Notes: generated from the sequence alone by a model not told the origin. Counted from the first letter of the stretch, positions 15,376 to 23,070 are shown. The stretch is DNA of 64,000 bases from Acetanaerobacterium elongatum (GCF_900103835.1 NZ_FNID01000009.1:1-64000); one strand, 5' to 3'. A program made the numbers and translations.

Positions 15376-17432
15376 CAGCACTATTCAACACCGTTTTATC
15401 CATGAGCCTAACCGCCGGCTATGCGGCATTTGGGGTGCTGCTCATTCGGCTGCTGCTTAAAAAAGCGCCCAAGGTATTCTCCTATGCGCTGTGGGCGGTG
15501 GTCTGGTTTCGGCTTGTCTGCCCCGTTAGCTTTGAAAGCATGTTCAGCCTGATTCCGTCCGGTATTCCTAAGGCTTCGCAGGCCATATCGAAGCCCTCGT
15601 TCATCAACAGTACGGTAATCAACCCTGCTCTCTCTACCGAATTGGTGTATCAGCAAACCTTTTCACCGCAGTTTTCCCCTATTATGCATACCCCACCCAC
15701 CTGGCGCGAGGTTCTTGCGGTGGTTTGGCTTGCAGGCGTTTTTCTGCTGCTGTGCTACTCGGCTGTAAGCTATCTGCGCCTAAGGCACCGTCTCGCAACC
15801 GCCGTACGGGTGCGGGATAATCTCTATGAAACCGACCGCATCCAAACCGCCTTTGTGATGGGCTTTATCAGGCCGAAAATCTATCTGCCCGCCGGCGTTT
15901 CGCCTAATGAGCTTGATTATATCCTGAAGCATGAAAAGGTGCACCTCAAACGGGTAGACCATCTCATCAAGCCAATAGCCTTTCTCGCCGTCTGCGTGCA
16001 CTGGTTCAACCCGCTCGTGTGGGTATGCTGGTACCTGATGTGCAGGGACATGGAGATGTCCTGCGACGAAAGCGTCATCAAGCGTCTTGGCGGCGACATA
16101 AAAAAGGATTACTCCGGCTCGCTGCTCACCTTCTCCGAGCGTCAAAGCGGCCTGTTTACCCCCCTGGCCTTCGGCGAAACCGGCGTAAAAGCGCGCATCA
16201 AGAATATTCTCAGCTACAAAAAGCCCGCCTTCTGGGTGCTGATTCTCTGCGTTGCGGCGGTGGCAGCTGTCACTGTGGGCTTTATGGCAAACCCACGCAC
16301 GGCATTCGATCTTGAAAAGGCGGAAGCCTCTGCCAAGCAGTTCACTACGCAGGAAACTGACCTTGTGAAGATTGGCGAGCAGGCGGCAATGCATTATTAC
16401 AGTGCCTTCATGGGCGAAAACATACCGGAGGAGCACCGTATCACGGAGCTCTCGGTTACCAATGTCAGACTGGTAGCCGGGGATGCCGCGGAGTTCTGCG
16501 TAAGCATAAATATCGACTTCACTACCCCCACCGCCCAAACCTATTTCACCCGCTCTAACGGCAAATCCGAGCCCGCCAAAGACGGCAAGGGTGTGCGGTG
16601 TTACGATCGTTATATGGAGTTCCGAGTGAAAAGTCTCGGCAATAGCGACTACCTGATTACAGAAGTCGGCACTGGCGGGGCGGCCTATGGGCTGGCGCCC
16701 GTTGCGGATAACAACGAAGGGATTGAGCAGCAATCCGGCACAGACAATAACCAAAACCCGCTCACCACCGCCTACCTGTTTGACACTAAAAACCCTCAGT
16801 ATGATGCCAACGGCTCACCCATCCCTCTGGCTCAGTACAACTTAAGTAAAGAGGATAGCGACGGGCTTTATGCGCTGATGGGCAATAAAGAGGATTGGGA
16901 AGCCCTGCCCGAGGGGGAATATCCAAGCCTGAACCTGCCGCGGGATATCAGCCTGCAGGGCACGGTTATGGCAGGGCCGGTCTATGAGATATTCGGTGAT
17001 GTAAACGGTAAAACCCTTATCACGTTTACCAAAAGCCTGCTCCTTTCCAAGATGCCGTCAGAGTATTACGCACCAAAAGAGGTATATAGCAAGATTAAAG
17101 AGTATCTTCAAAAGCTTACGCCTGTACAACCCCAATCCAAGTCAGAAATCATAGAGCAGCTTGAACAAGAGATTGCCGATGTAGAGGTTTCTTTATCCGC
17201 CCGCTCGAAGGAACTTACCAACACACAACGTAAGTTACAAGAGGTTCAGACTGAACAGAATAAAGCCTCTTCACAGAACGAAACAATCATAACCGAGCTT
17301 CAGAAGGAACAGTCCCGTCTTGTAAAGGAAATAAAAGATCTTCAGAGCAAGATAGAAAACAAGAAAAAGGACTTAGCGCGCGCAAAGCAGGATAAATCAT
17401 TGGAGGATATCGCCGCAAACCAATCAAAGTAG
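15372..17432 (+). CDS. BlaR1-type M56 membrane metallopeptidase with C-terminal coiled coil
   Basis: 686 residues. Membrane segments at about 5-25, 35-52 and 115-135, a cytoplasmic zinc-peptidase domain with HEKVH (the HExxH motif, in YILKHEKVHLKRVDH) and the downstream SCDES motif, then another helix (about 285-305). The extracytoplasmic C-terminus is not a penicillin-binding domain: it has a DUF-like region and ends in a long charged coiled coil (about 590-680, heptads from SEIIEQLEQEIADVEVSL). So this is a BlaR1-like sensor protease with a different sensor part, most likely cleaving the partner BlaI repressor. Signal unknown. Confidence 0.88.
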   Translation: MTALFNTVLSMSLTAGYAAFGVLLIRLLLKKAPKVFSYALWAVVWFRLVCPVSFESMFSLIPSGIPKASQAISKPSFINSTVINPALSTELVYQQTFSPQFSPIMHTPPTWREVLAVVWLAGVFLLLCYSAVSYLRLRHRLATAVRVRDNLYETDRIQTAFVMGFIRPKIYLPAGVSPNELDYILKHEKVHLKRVDHLIKPIAFLAVCVHWFNPLVWVCWYLMCRDMEMSCDESVIKRLGGDIKKDYSGSLLTFSERQSGLFTPLAFGETGVKARIKNILSYKKPAFWVLILCVAAVAAVTVGFMANPRTAFDLEKAEASAKQFTTQETDLVKIGEQAAMHYYSAFMGENIPEEHRITELSVTNVRLVAGDAAEFCVSINIDFTTPTAQTYFTRSNGKSEPAKDGKGVRCYDRYMEFRVKSLGNSDYLITEVGTGGAAYGLAPVADNNEGIEQQSGTDNNQNPLTTAYLFDTKNPQYDANGSPIPLAQYNLSKEDSDGLYALMGNKEDWEALPEGEYPSLNLPRDISLQGTVMAGPVYEIFGDVNGKTLITFTKSLLLSKMPSEYYAPKEVYSKIKEYLQKLTPVQPQSKSEIIEQLEQEIADVEVSLSARSKELTNTQRKLQEVQTEQNKASSQNETIITELQKEQSRLVKEIKDLQSKIENKKKDLARAKQDKSLEDIAANQSK

Positions 17433-17458
17433 AACCAATAATCCATAACCAACAAAAA

Positions 17459-17491
17459 GCTCAGCCCCCATCGTAAAAGATGGGGGCTGAG
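17459..17491 (-). terminator. Terminator of the ferredoxin gene
   Basis: 13-14 bp stem CTCAGCCCCCATC / GATGGGGGCTGAG with a 6-nt loop; a T5 tract follows on the minus strand only. It may also help stop the convergent M56 transcript. Confidence 0.8.
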
Positions 17492-17506
17492 TGTATTGTA
17501 TTCAGT

Positions 17507-17746
17507 CTATTCCAGCACCAGCGCGCGCATGGGGCAGAAGTTCACACATTTGCCGCACTTGATGCACTTCTCTGCGTTTACATCGGGTGCCGCCATGCCC
17601 TTCTGCGTCAGCGCCCCTACCGGGCAAACGCGCACCGAGGGGCAGGGATGGTTCTGCGGGCAGCGCGCCGCCTTTACCACCAGTGTCTTGTCTGTTTTGT
17701 TCTCGGTACCCTTGCTGGTGCCGAAAAAATTCGAAAAAGCACTCAT
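17507..17746 (-). CDS. Small 4Fe-4S ferredoxin
   Basis: 79 residues. One complete 4Fe-4S motif, CIKCGKCVNFCP, near the C-terminus, and a Cys-containing first half (CPQNHPCPSVRVCPVGAL) that keeps the CP ends but has an altered spacing, a form seen in clostridial ferredoxin-like proteins. ATG 17746 is preceded by AAAGGAG. Cytoplasmic electron carrier; partner unknown. Its promoter region carries a palindrome at the same distance from the -10 box as an RNA-like locus upstream. Confidence 0.85.
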   Translation of the reverse strand: MSAFSNFFGTSKGTENKTDKTLVVKAARCPQNHPCPSVRVCPVGALTQKGMAAPDVNAEKCIKCGKCVNFCPMRALVLE

Positions 17747-17798
17747 TTTATTGTTCTCCTTTATACTAATAGGTTTTTTAGAATAAGGGCCGGTATAG

Positions 17799-17840
17799 AA
17801 TATAACACAGCCGCCCAACATTCTCGGTGACAAAATCACC
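17799..17840 (-). promoter_or_regulatory. Ferredoxin promoter with GTGA-N5-TCAC palindrome
   Basis: On the minus strand GGTGATTTTGTCACC (17826-17840) is followed after 21 nt by a -10 box TATATT (17799-17804). No -35 box is recognisable at the normal distance. The palindrome would be centred near -41, the position of a class II activator site. Confidence 0.5.
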
Positions 17841-17849
17841 TTTACAAAA

Positions 17850-18077
17850 GAAAAGACGCCCTAAACAGAGCATCTATGCGTCCCCTAGAAAGGCCTTATC
17901 GGAGAATGTGATTGTGCAGCAGCTTTAGCCGTTTAAATCTGCAACCGTTGGAACAGTTCGTACTAAATCTTTGGTACAGCGCAAGTTCATTTCAGCGGTA
18001 CGATTCATCCGATATATAGTCGTAGGATATGTACGGAAACTAGAATGCAATCCTGTTATGACTTCCCATAAGGCCTA
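17850..18077 (-). ncRNA. Candidate structured RNA B (184-nt closed domain plus terminator)
   Basis: No open frame with a ribosome site is present. On the minus strand the segment 18075-17892 starts GGCCTTAT and ends ATAAGGCC, giving an 8-bp closing stem, continued by GGA/TCC and GATTG/CAATC pairings. Two GTAC-closed hairpins lie inside. It ends with a GACGC/GCGTC hairpin and T-rich tail (about 17880-17850). Size and shape (long interrupted closing stem, open middle, about 185 nt) recall 6S RNA, but I could not match a 6S consensus, so the identity is left open. Confidence 0.45.
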
Positions 18078-18082
18078 TATAC

Positions 18083-18124
18083 ACTATATCAGCATAGTAG
18101 AAAACCGTCGGTGATAAAGTCACA
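18083..18124 (-). promoter_or_regulatory. Promoter of RNA B with GTGA-N5-TCAC palindrome
   Basis: TGTGACTTTATCACC (18110-18124, minus strand) is followed after 21 nt by TATAGT (18083-18088), the same geometry as at the ferredoxin promoter (17799-17840). Transcription would begin at about 18077, right at the closing stem of RNA B. Confidence 0.5.
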
Positions 18125-18130
18125 TAACCT

Positions 18131-18279
18131 CAAAAAAAGGCACCCGCAAACGCGAGCGCCTTTTTGGTGCCTGCTTGGATATTGGCAGGGCGGTGTATCC
18201 TGCATCTCAGGTACTTCATTAGAAGTGCGTCGGGAACCATTTCCGACCTCAATATCCAACCATAATATATTCATTTCAC
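18131..18279 (-). ncRNA. Candidate structured RNA A with consensus promoter and terminator
   Basis: Minus strand. A 10-bp perfect closing stem TTGGATATTG / CAATATCCAA encloses three hairpins: GTCGG/CCGAC, ACTTC-TAAT-GAAGT and CCTG-AGATG-CAGG. A terminator with T7 follows (about 18165-18131). Directly upstream is a perfect sigma-A promoter. The RNA is about 150 nt and no downstream gene is close enough to make it an obvious riboswitch: the next item is RNA B. I recognise no known family. Confidence 0.6.
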
Positions 18280-18285
18280 ACCTAC

Positions 18286-18314
18286 ATTATACAATCAGCC
18301 CTACAAACTGTCAA
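18286..18314 (-). promoter_or_regulatory. Consensus sigma-A promoter of RNA A
   Basis: TTGACA (plus 18309-18314) and TATAAT (plus 18286-18291) with exactly 17 bp between them, both perfect matches. The -35 box lies inside the 3' end of the small gene at 18301-18699. Confidence 0.8.
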
Positions 18315-18699
18315 GAGCACCCGGTAACAACCTTTTCAATCTTCCGGTAAACAATCGGCGTTCAATCTTTCCCTGACTTATATCAAATAGTGAAGCTACA
18401 TAAAGGTAATTGTGGTCGATGTCAAGCTTTACAGCCAACAGAATATTTTTATCATATATCTTTACAAACTCTATGCTGTCCGGTTCATCTGAATTTGTTC
18501 CTACAAAATCAGGGCAGGAAATAATCTCTGGTATTTTAGATAAATACTGCATACATTCGGGATGACGTTTATAAATATGCACCTGTAAACCTTCTGATTG
18601 ATAAATGCTTGTACAAGGTAAGTTGATATGAAGCAATTCATTATAGATTGATCTATATTGGCCTACTGCTTTCATTTTTTCAAGCGGAGCATTATCCAT
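18301..18699 (-). CDS. Small protein resembling PBECR-type nuclease domains
   Basis: 132 residues. The core has the pattern HIYKRHPECMQYLSKIPEII, then PDFVGTNSDEPDSIEFVK, then LLAVKLDIDHNYLYVASL and a basic C-terminus RRLFTGRLKRLLPG. This order resembles phage-associated barnase/EndoU/colicin-like (PBECR3) domains, which are usually parts of phage polyvalent proteins or standalone genes; catalytic role is not shown. More AT-rich than neighbours. ATG 18699 with AAGGATG about 8 nt upstream. Medium certainty on family, none on function. Confidence 0.55.
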   Translation of the reverse strand: MDNAPLEKMKAVGQYRSIYNELLHINLPCTSIYQSEGLQVHIYKRHPECMQYLSKIPEIISCPDFVGTNSDEPDSIEFVKIYDKNILLAVKLDIDHNYLYVASLFDISQGKIERRLFTGRLKRLLPGALDSL

Positions 18700-18779
18700 G
18701 CTGTCACATCCTTAATGTTGTCATCTTCCATGATACTACACTTATTTACATATAACAACACTAATCGGCACGGATATAA

Positions 18780-18804
18780 AGCGGGCAGGAAAAACCTGCC
18801 CGCT
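18780..18804 (-). terminator. Terminator of the trpB2 unit
   Basis: 10-bp perfect stem AGCGGGCAGG / CCTGCCCGCT with a 5-nt loop, 10 bp after the trpB2 stop codon. Confidence 0.7.
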
Positions 18805-18814
18805 CAAGTTCAGC

Positions 18815-20200
18815 TTACAGCAGCCCCTCATTCACCGGCAGCTTCCTCAGCGATTCAAACCCTACCTCAAGGTCTGCGTCGGTGGGGATATAGTCGGTCA
18901 TGCGGCCCTCGTTGTACTGCTGGTATGCGGTCATATCAAAGTAGCCGGTGCCGGTGAGGTTAAACAGGATAGTCTTGGCCTCGCCCGTCTCCTTGCACTT
19001 GAGCGCCTCGTCGATAGCCACACGAATGGCGTGGGAGCTTTCGGGCGCGGGCAGAATCTGCTCCACCCGAGAGAAAGTAATCGCCGCGTCAAACACCGAG
19101 GTCTGGCTTACGGCGCGCGCTTCCAGCATCCCGTCATGGTACAGCTTGCTTAAAATCGGCGACATGCCGTGGTAGCGCAGCCCGCCCGCGTGAATCGGCG
19201 AGGGCATAAAGTCGCTGCCCAAGGTGTACATCTTGGCAAGCGGGGTCATGCGGCCGGTATCGCAAAAGTCGTAGGCGTACTTGCCTCGGGTAAACGAGGG
19301 GCAGGAGGCAGGCTCCACCGCGATAAAGCGGATGTTGTTCTTGCCCTGCAGGCGCTCGCCCATGTATTCCGAGATAAACCCGCCAAGGTTGGAGCCGCCG
19401 CCCGCGCAGCCAATCATGATGTCGGGCTGCTCGCCTAAAAGCTCCATCGCCGCCTTGCATTCACTGCCGATAATGGCCTGATGCAGCAGCACCTGATCGA
19501 GCACCGAGCCGAGCACATAGCGGCTGTTTGGGGTGGTTACCGCCTTTTCCACCGCCTCCGAGATGGCGCAGCCAAGGCTGCCGCCCGTTTCGGGGTTCTC
19601 GGCAAGGATTTTGCGGCCTGCCTCGGTGGTGTCGCTGGGGCTGGGGATTACCTTGCCGCCGAATGTCTCGATAATCGCCTTGCGGTAGGGCTTCTGCTGG
19701 GAGCTTACCTTTACCATGTAAACGGTAAGCGGAATCTTAAAGTAAGCTGCTGCCATCGAAAGCGCGGTGCCCCACTGGCCCGCTCCGGTTTCGGTGGTCA
19801 GGCTGGTAATGCCCTGCTCCTTGGCGTAGTACACCTGCGCCACCGCCGAGTTAAGCTTGTGGCTGCCCGAGGTGTTGTTGCCTTCGAACTTGTAGTAGAT
19901 CTTCGCGGGGGTGCCCAGTTCCTTCTCCAGGTTGTAGGCACGAATCAGCGGCGCGGGGCGGTAGGTGCGGTAGAACTCGCGCACCTGCTCGGGGATTTCG
20001 ATGTACCGGTCGGTGGTGTTCATCTCCTGATTCACCAGCTCCTCGCAGAATACGGGCAGCAGGTCTTCCTTCACCGCGGGCTTCATCGTGCCCGGATGGA
20101 TGAACGGGTCGTGCTGCTGCTTCATATCCGCGCGCATATTGTACCAATACTTCGGCATCTGCTCCTCGGTAAGATAGGTTCTGTACGGAATGTTTGCCAT
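18815..20200 (-). CDS. trpB: Tryptophan synthase beta-chain-like protein, TrpB2 type
   Basis: 461 residues, longer than classical TrpB (about 400), with the N-terminal extension of the TrpB2 group. PLP Lys is in GNNTSGSHKLNSA, the glycine-rich phosphate-binding loop is GCAGGGSNLGG, and the substrate-binding loop is TTETGAGQWG. It condenses indole with serine (or O-phosphoserine) to tryptophan. There is no trpA neighbour, as is usual for TrpB2. ATG 20200 is preceded by AAAAGGAG; the upstream in-frame ATG at 20353 lies inside the T-box and is not used. Regulation by the tryptophan T-box is strongly implied. Confidence 0.93.
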   Translation of the reverse strand: MANIPYRTYLTEEQMPKYWYNMRADMKQQHDPFIHPGTMKPAVKEDLLPVFCEELVNQEMNTTDRYIEIPEQVREFYRTYRPAPLIRAYNLEKELGTPAKIYYKFEGNNTSGSHKLNSAVAQVYYAKEQGITSLTTETGAGQWGTALSMAAAYFKIPLTVYMVKVSSQQKPYRKAIIETFGGKVIPSPSDTTEAGRKILAENPETGGSLGCAISEAVEKAVTTPNSRYVLGSVLDQVLLHQAIIGSECKAAMELLGEQPDIMIGCAGGGSNLGGFISEYMGERLQGKNNIRFIAVEPASCPSFTRGKYAYDFCDTGRMTPLAKMYTLGSDFMPSPIHAGGLRYHGMSPILSKLYHDGMLEARAVSQTSVFDAAITFSRVEQILPAPESSHAIRVAIDEALKCKETGEAKTILFNLTGTGYFDMTAYQQYNEGRMTDYIPTDADLEVGFESLRKLPVNEGLL

Positions 20201-20225
20201 AATACTCTCGCTCCTTTTAATATAT

Positions 20226-20560
20226 TTTTTTACAAAACAAAAAACTCCTGCCCCTGTAATAACAGGGACAAGAGTTATTATTTCTCCTGCGGTACCACCC
20301 ACGTTGGCAAGGAATTGTTCATCCCATTGCCCGCTTTCTCCATGCACCATCATGCACGCTTCCTTTGTAACGGGTGAAGCTCCCGTTGGCTACTACTGAA
20401 CAACATCATTACCATGATGTATGCCTTTCGGCCACCCTCATAAGTCCATTCGGTAAAGCAAACGGCACCGCATTCACACCAGGCAGCGGCTCTCTGTAAC
20501 CATTAAAGGATTACCTACTCTTCTTACTCGTCGGTTTCATCGCTATTCATTTAGAACGAT
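20226..20560 (-). promoter_or_regulatory. T-box leader, tryptophan-specific (UGG specifier)
   Basis: Minus strand. Stem I begins near 20557 (GACGAGTA), followed by AGAGAG-like and specifier elements; the specifier loop reads GAATGGAC with UGG at plus 20446-20448. The T-box sequence GGGTGGTACCGC is at 20289-20300. The terminator ACTCTTGTCCCTG / CAGGGGCAGGAGT with a T6 tail is at 20236-20275. Uncharged tRNA-Trp would stabilise the antiterminator and switch on trpB2. Confidence 0.95.
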
Positions 20561-20664
20561 TGCTTAACCAGATAATAGCATACCTGCTCGCTCATGTCAA
20601 TTACTTTATGAAAATATTATTGTAACGCTTTAAACTGTGTAAGCGCTCTGTACCCGCTATTCAA

Positions 20665-20699
20665 TAAAACCGGAGCACCCATAAAGGCAGGTGCCCCGG
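20665..20699 (-). terminator. Terminator of the 29-residue peptide gene
   Basis: 10-bp stem (CCGGGGCACC / GGTGCTCCGG, one mismatch) with a T4-A-TT tail on the minus strand, 45 bp after the peptide stop codon. Confidence 0.7.
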
Positions 20700-20744
20700 C
20701 TATATCAATAATTCAAGGGCCGTTAAACGCTTACGGTATATAAA

Positions 20745-20834
20745 TCACCTGAGAATCGGCCCACAGCAGCAGCGCCAGCCGCGGCCGTCCCAAGCCCAGC
20801 CGCATCGCCAGTTTCGGCAACGATTACAACACAT
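20745..20834 (-). CDS. 29-residue Cys/Trp/Arg-rich micro-protein
   Basis: ATG at 20834 is preceded by AAAGGAGG with an 8-nt spacer, one of the best ribosome sites in the window. The frame is 30 codons and gives 7 Cys (2, 3, 6, 11, 22, 23, 24), 4 Trp (9, 13, 15, 20) and 6 Arg. It has its own extended -10 promoter (TGATATACT, about plus 20906-20914) and its own terminator. No family is recognised. Cys-rich spore-coat peptide, metal-binding peptide or modified peptide precursor are all possible; no maturation genes adjoin it. Confidence 0.6.
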   Translation of the reverse strand: MCCNRCRNWRCGWAWDGRGWRCCCGPILR

Positions 20835-20992
20835 CAGGTATACCTCCTTTCATTGAGATATGTACCCTGTATATAAAACCGTTGCAGTATATCATATTCA
20901 TGCAAAGACTATTCCGTTCCTTTCACTCAAGCAGAGCCTGTGTTGTAAAGTTCCGGCGCGATAGAATCAGCCAAGGCTATACCATCAGCAGC

Positions 20993-21020
20993 AAAAAAGG
21001 TGAGGAATCCTCCTCACCTT
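20993..21020 (-). terminator. Terminator of the polyamine cluster (after speB)
   Basis: 10-bp stem AAGGTGAGGA / TCCTCACCTT with a 4-nt loop and T6 on the minus strand. Confidence 0.85.
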
Positions 21021-21068
21021 AAAACACCATTCTATATCACTATGTTATCCGTTGCAAGAAAATGGGCT

Positions 21069-21935
21069 TTATTCTGCCGCCTGTGAATCCACCGCCAGCA
21101 GCAGCTCCCGCAGCACCTTGCAGGCCACCGCAGTGGAAACCCCGCTCTGGTCATACACCGGGCAGAGCTCGTTTACATCCATGCCCACGATGTTTAGCGG
21201 CGCAACCGCAAGTATCGCGCTTAGCAGCTGTGTAAAGCTCACCCCGCCCGCCTCGGGGGTTCCCGTGCCGGGGAAGACAGAAGGGTCAAGCACGTCTAAA
21301 TCAATGGTCAGGTACACCGGCTTGCCCTTGAGCTTCTGCACCGTTTCGGTGAGCCCGGTGAAATCAAACCTCTGGGTAAAAACATGCTCCTTGCCCCACA
21401 GAAACTCCTCGCGGTCGCCCGAGCGGATGCCGAACTGGTAGATGGTGTCATCCCCCGTCAGCTCCCACACGCGGCGGATGACGCTCGCGTGGGAAAGGTC
21501 TTCTCCAAGATAGCCCTCCCGCAGGTCGGCGTGTGCGTCAAAATGAATGATGTGCAGCCCGGGGTATCTCTTCACCGCCGCGCGCACCGCACCGAGCGTT
21601 ACCAAATGCTCGCCGCCGATCATACAGGGCAGCTTGCCGTCGCCCAGCACCTCGGCCGCATAACGCTCAATCTCCTCCAATGCCTTCGCGGGGCTGCCGA
21701 ACGGAAGCTCCAAGTCGCCGCCGTCAAACACCGCTAGGTCGAGCAGGTCCTTGTCCTGATACGGGCTGTAGGTCTCTATCCCGAACGATTCGTTCCGCAT
21801 GGCCGAGGAGGCAAACCGCGTGCCGGGGCGGTAGGAGGTGGTGGCGTCAAAGGGTGCTCCGAACAGCACAATCTTCGCCGCGTCATATTCGCTGTCGCAG
21901 CCTATAAAGGTGTGAACGTTTCTATTCCTCGTCAC
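21069..21935 (-). CDS. speB: Agmatinase (ureohydrolase family)
   Basis: 288 residues with the binuclear Mn-site motifs GGEHLVTLG, FDAHADLREGY and TIDLDVLDPS. Converts agmatine to putrescine and urea. Start GTG 21935 lies inside speE, giving a 14-base overlap and translational coupling. Its pairing with arginine decarboxylase and spermidine synthase supports agmatinase rather than arginase. Confidence 0.92.
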   Translation of the reverse strand: MTRNRNVHTFIGCDSEYDAAKIVLFGAPFDATTSYRPGTRFASSAMRNESFGIETYSPYQDKDLLDLAVFDGGDLELPFGSPAKALEEIERYAAEVLGDGKLPCMIGGEHLVTLGAVRAAVKRYPGLHIIHFDAHADLREGYLGEDLSHASVIRRVWELTGDDTIYQFGIRSGDREEFLWGKEHVFTQRFDFTGLTETVQKLKGKPVYLTIDLDVLDPSVFPGTGTPEAGGVSFTQLLSAILAVAPLNIVGMDVNELCPVYDQSGVSTAVACKVLRELLLAVDSQAAE

Positions 21936-22776
21936 CGGCCAGCAGCTCCTTTACATAGGTGGGGATGGCAAAGCTCCCCGTGTGGATATCGGTATTGTAG
22001 TAGCGCATGGCAAGGCCGAGCGCGTTCCACCGGTCGGCATCCAAGTCCCTGATGGGGTCAAATTTCTTCGAGGCAAAGCCGAACAGCCAGTGCCCCGAGG
22101 GGTAGGTGGGGATATGCGCCTGATACACGCGGCAAACGGGGAAGAACTCCTTAATGCGCTTGTGCGCGCGCTTCATGCTCTTGGCATAGGTGCTGTAATA
22201 GGGGGTTTCGTGCTGATTCACCAGGATGCCGTCCTCGGTGAGCGCCTTAAAGCAGTTGCCGTAAAACTCGCGGGTAAACAAGCCCTCGCCGGGGCCGAAC
22301 GGGTCGGTGGAGTCCACGATAATCAGGTCGTACTCGTTTTCCTTGCTGCGCACGAACTTTAAGCCGTCCTCAAACCGCAGCGATACGCGCGGGTCGTCCA
22401 GCTTGCAGGCGGTCTGCGGCAGCAGCTCGCGGCAAACGTTTACCACCTCTTCGTCAATCTCCACCATGTCAATATGCTCGATGGTGCTGTAGCGGGTAAG
22501 CTCGCGCACGGTACCGCCGTCGCCCGCGCCGATTACCAGCACGCGCCTGATGTTCGGGTTGGTGGCCATCGGCACATGCACAATCATCTCGTGGTAGATA
22601 AACTCGTCCTTCTCGGTGAGCATCATCAGCCCGTCAAGGGTGAAGAACCGCCCGAATTCGGGGGATTCAAATACATCAATGCGCTGAAACCGGCTCTGCT
22701 TCGAGCAGAGCTGCTTGTCTACCTTAATCGAAAAGCGCACATGCTCGCTGTGCTCCTCGGTATACCATAACTCCAT
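21922..22776 (-). CDS. speE: Spermidine synthase (polyamine aminopropyltransferase)
   Basis: 284 residues with the family motifs VLVIGAGDGGTVREL, MVEIDEEVV, DSTDPFGPGEGLFT and the substrate loop IYHEMIVHVP. Transfers aminopropyl from decarboxylated SAM to putrescine. ATG 22776 has AAAGGACAG upstream and gives normal length; the frame from 22839 is an unneeded extension. Overlaps speB. Confidence 0.95.
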   Translation of the reverse strand: MELWYTEEHSEHVRFSIKVDKQLCSKQSRFQRIDVFESPEFGRFFTLDGLMMLTEKDEFIYHEMIVHVPMATNPNIRRVLVIGAGDGGTVRELTRYSTIEHIDMVEIDEEVVNVCRELLPQTACKLDDPRVSLRFEDGLKFVRSKENEYDLIIVDSTDPFGPGEGLFTREFYGNCFKALTEDGILVNQHETPYYSTYAKSMKRAHKRIKEFFPVCRVYQAHIPTYPSGHWLFGFASKKFDPIRDLDADRWNALGLAMRYYNTDIHTGSFAIPTYVKELLAGDEE

Positions 22777-22884
22777 GATGAACTGTCCTTTCTTTTTTGA
22801 GGATATATCTAAAAACGATACTATATGCAAAACGGTCACGATGTTTCCTGCGAGATGTCGGCACTCAAAGGCGGCAGGGAGGAA

Positions 22885-23070
22885 TGTACGGGGACTTCGC
22901 CCCCGTACGGGTACCCTTACCTCCGTCCACCAAGGGTTTGGGTGCAGGGGAGGCCATCGGCCGTCCGCGGTATTTATATAGCGCTCGGTTAGTCCTCAGA
23001 CGCGCAATGCGCGCCCCTACAGCGACTATCGCGTTTTCTTTGTAGGGGCGAACTGTGTTCGCCCGCATTC
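22885..23070. repeat. Modular hairpin repeat, copy 2 (between speA and speE)
   Basis: Contains the GTACGGGGACTTCGCCCCCGT module (22885 on), a CATCGGCCGTCCGCGG unit, a CGCGCAATGCGCGCCCCTAC unit (23001-23020) and TGTAGGGGCGAACTGTGTTC followed by GCCCGC (23041-23066). It separates two halves of the polyamine cluster in an otherwise gene-free 367-bp gap. Confidence 0.75.

Noticed and set aside
15780-16754. 324-codon frame opposite the M56 peptidase gene
   Set aside because: Antisense shadow; composition typical of reversed coding, no start signal.
17459-17491. Long GC hairpin as a possible RNA element
   Set aside because: Simple stem with T-tract on one strand right after the ferredoxin gene; an ordinary terminator.
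19481-20377. 298-codon frame opposite trpB2 and its T-box
   Set aside because: Lies antisense to conserved trpB2 codons and to the RNA leader; no ribosome site.
20745-20834. Could the 29-codon frame be only a leader peptide of trpB2?
   Set aside because: It contains four Trp codons, but a terminator (20665-20699) lies between it and the T-box, and the T-box already provides tryptophan control, so it is treated as an independent gene.
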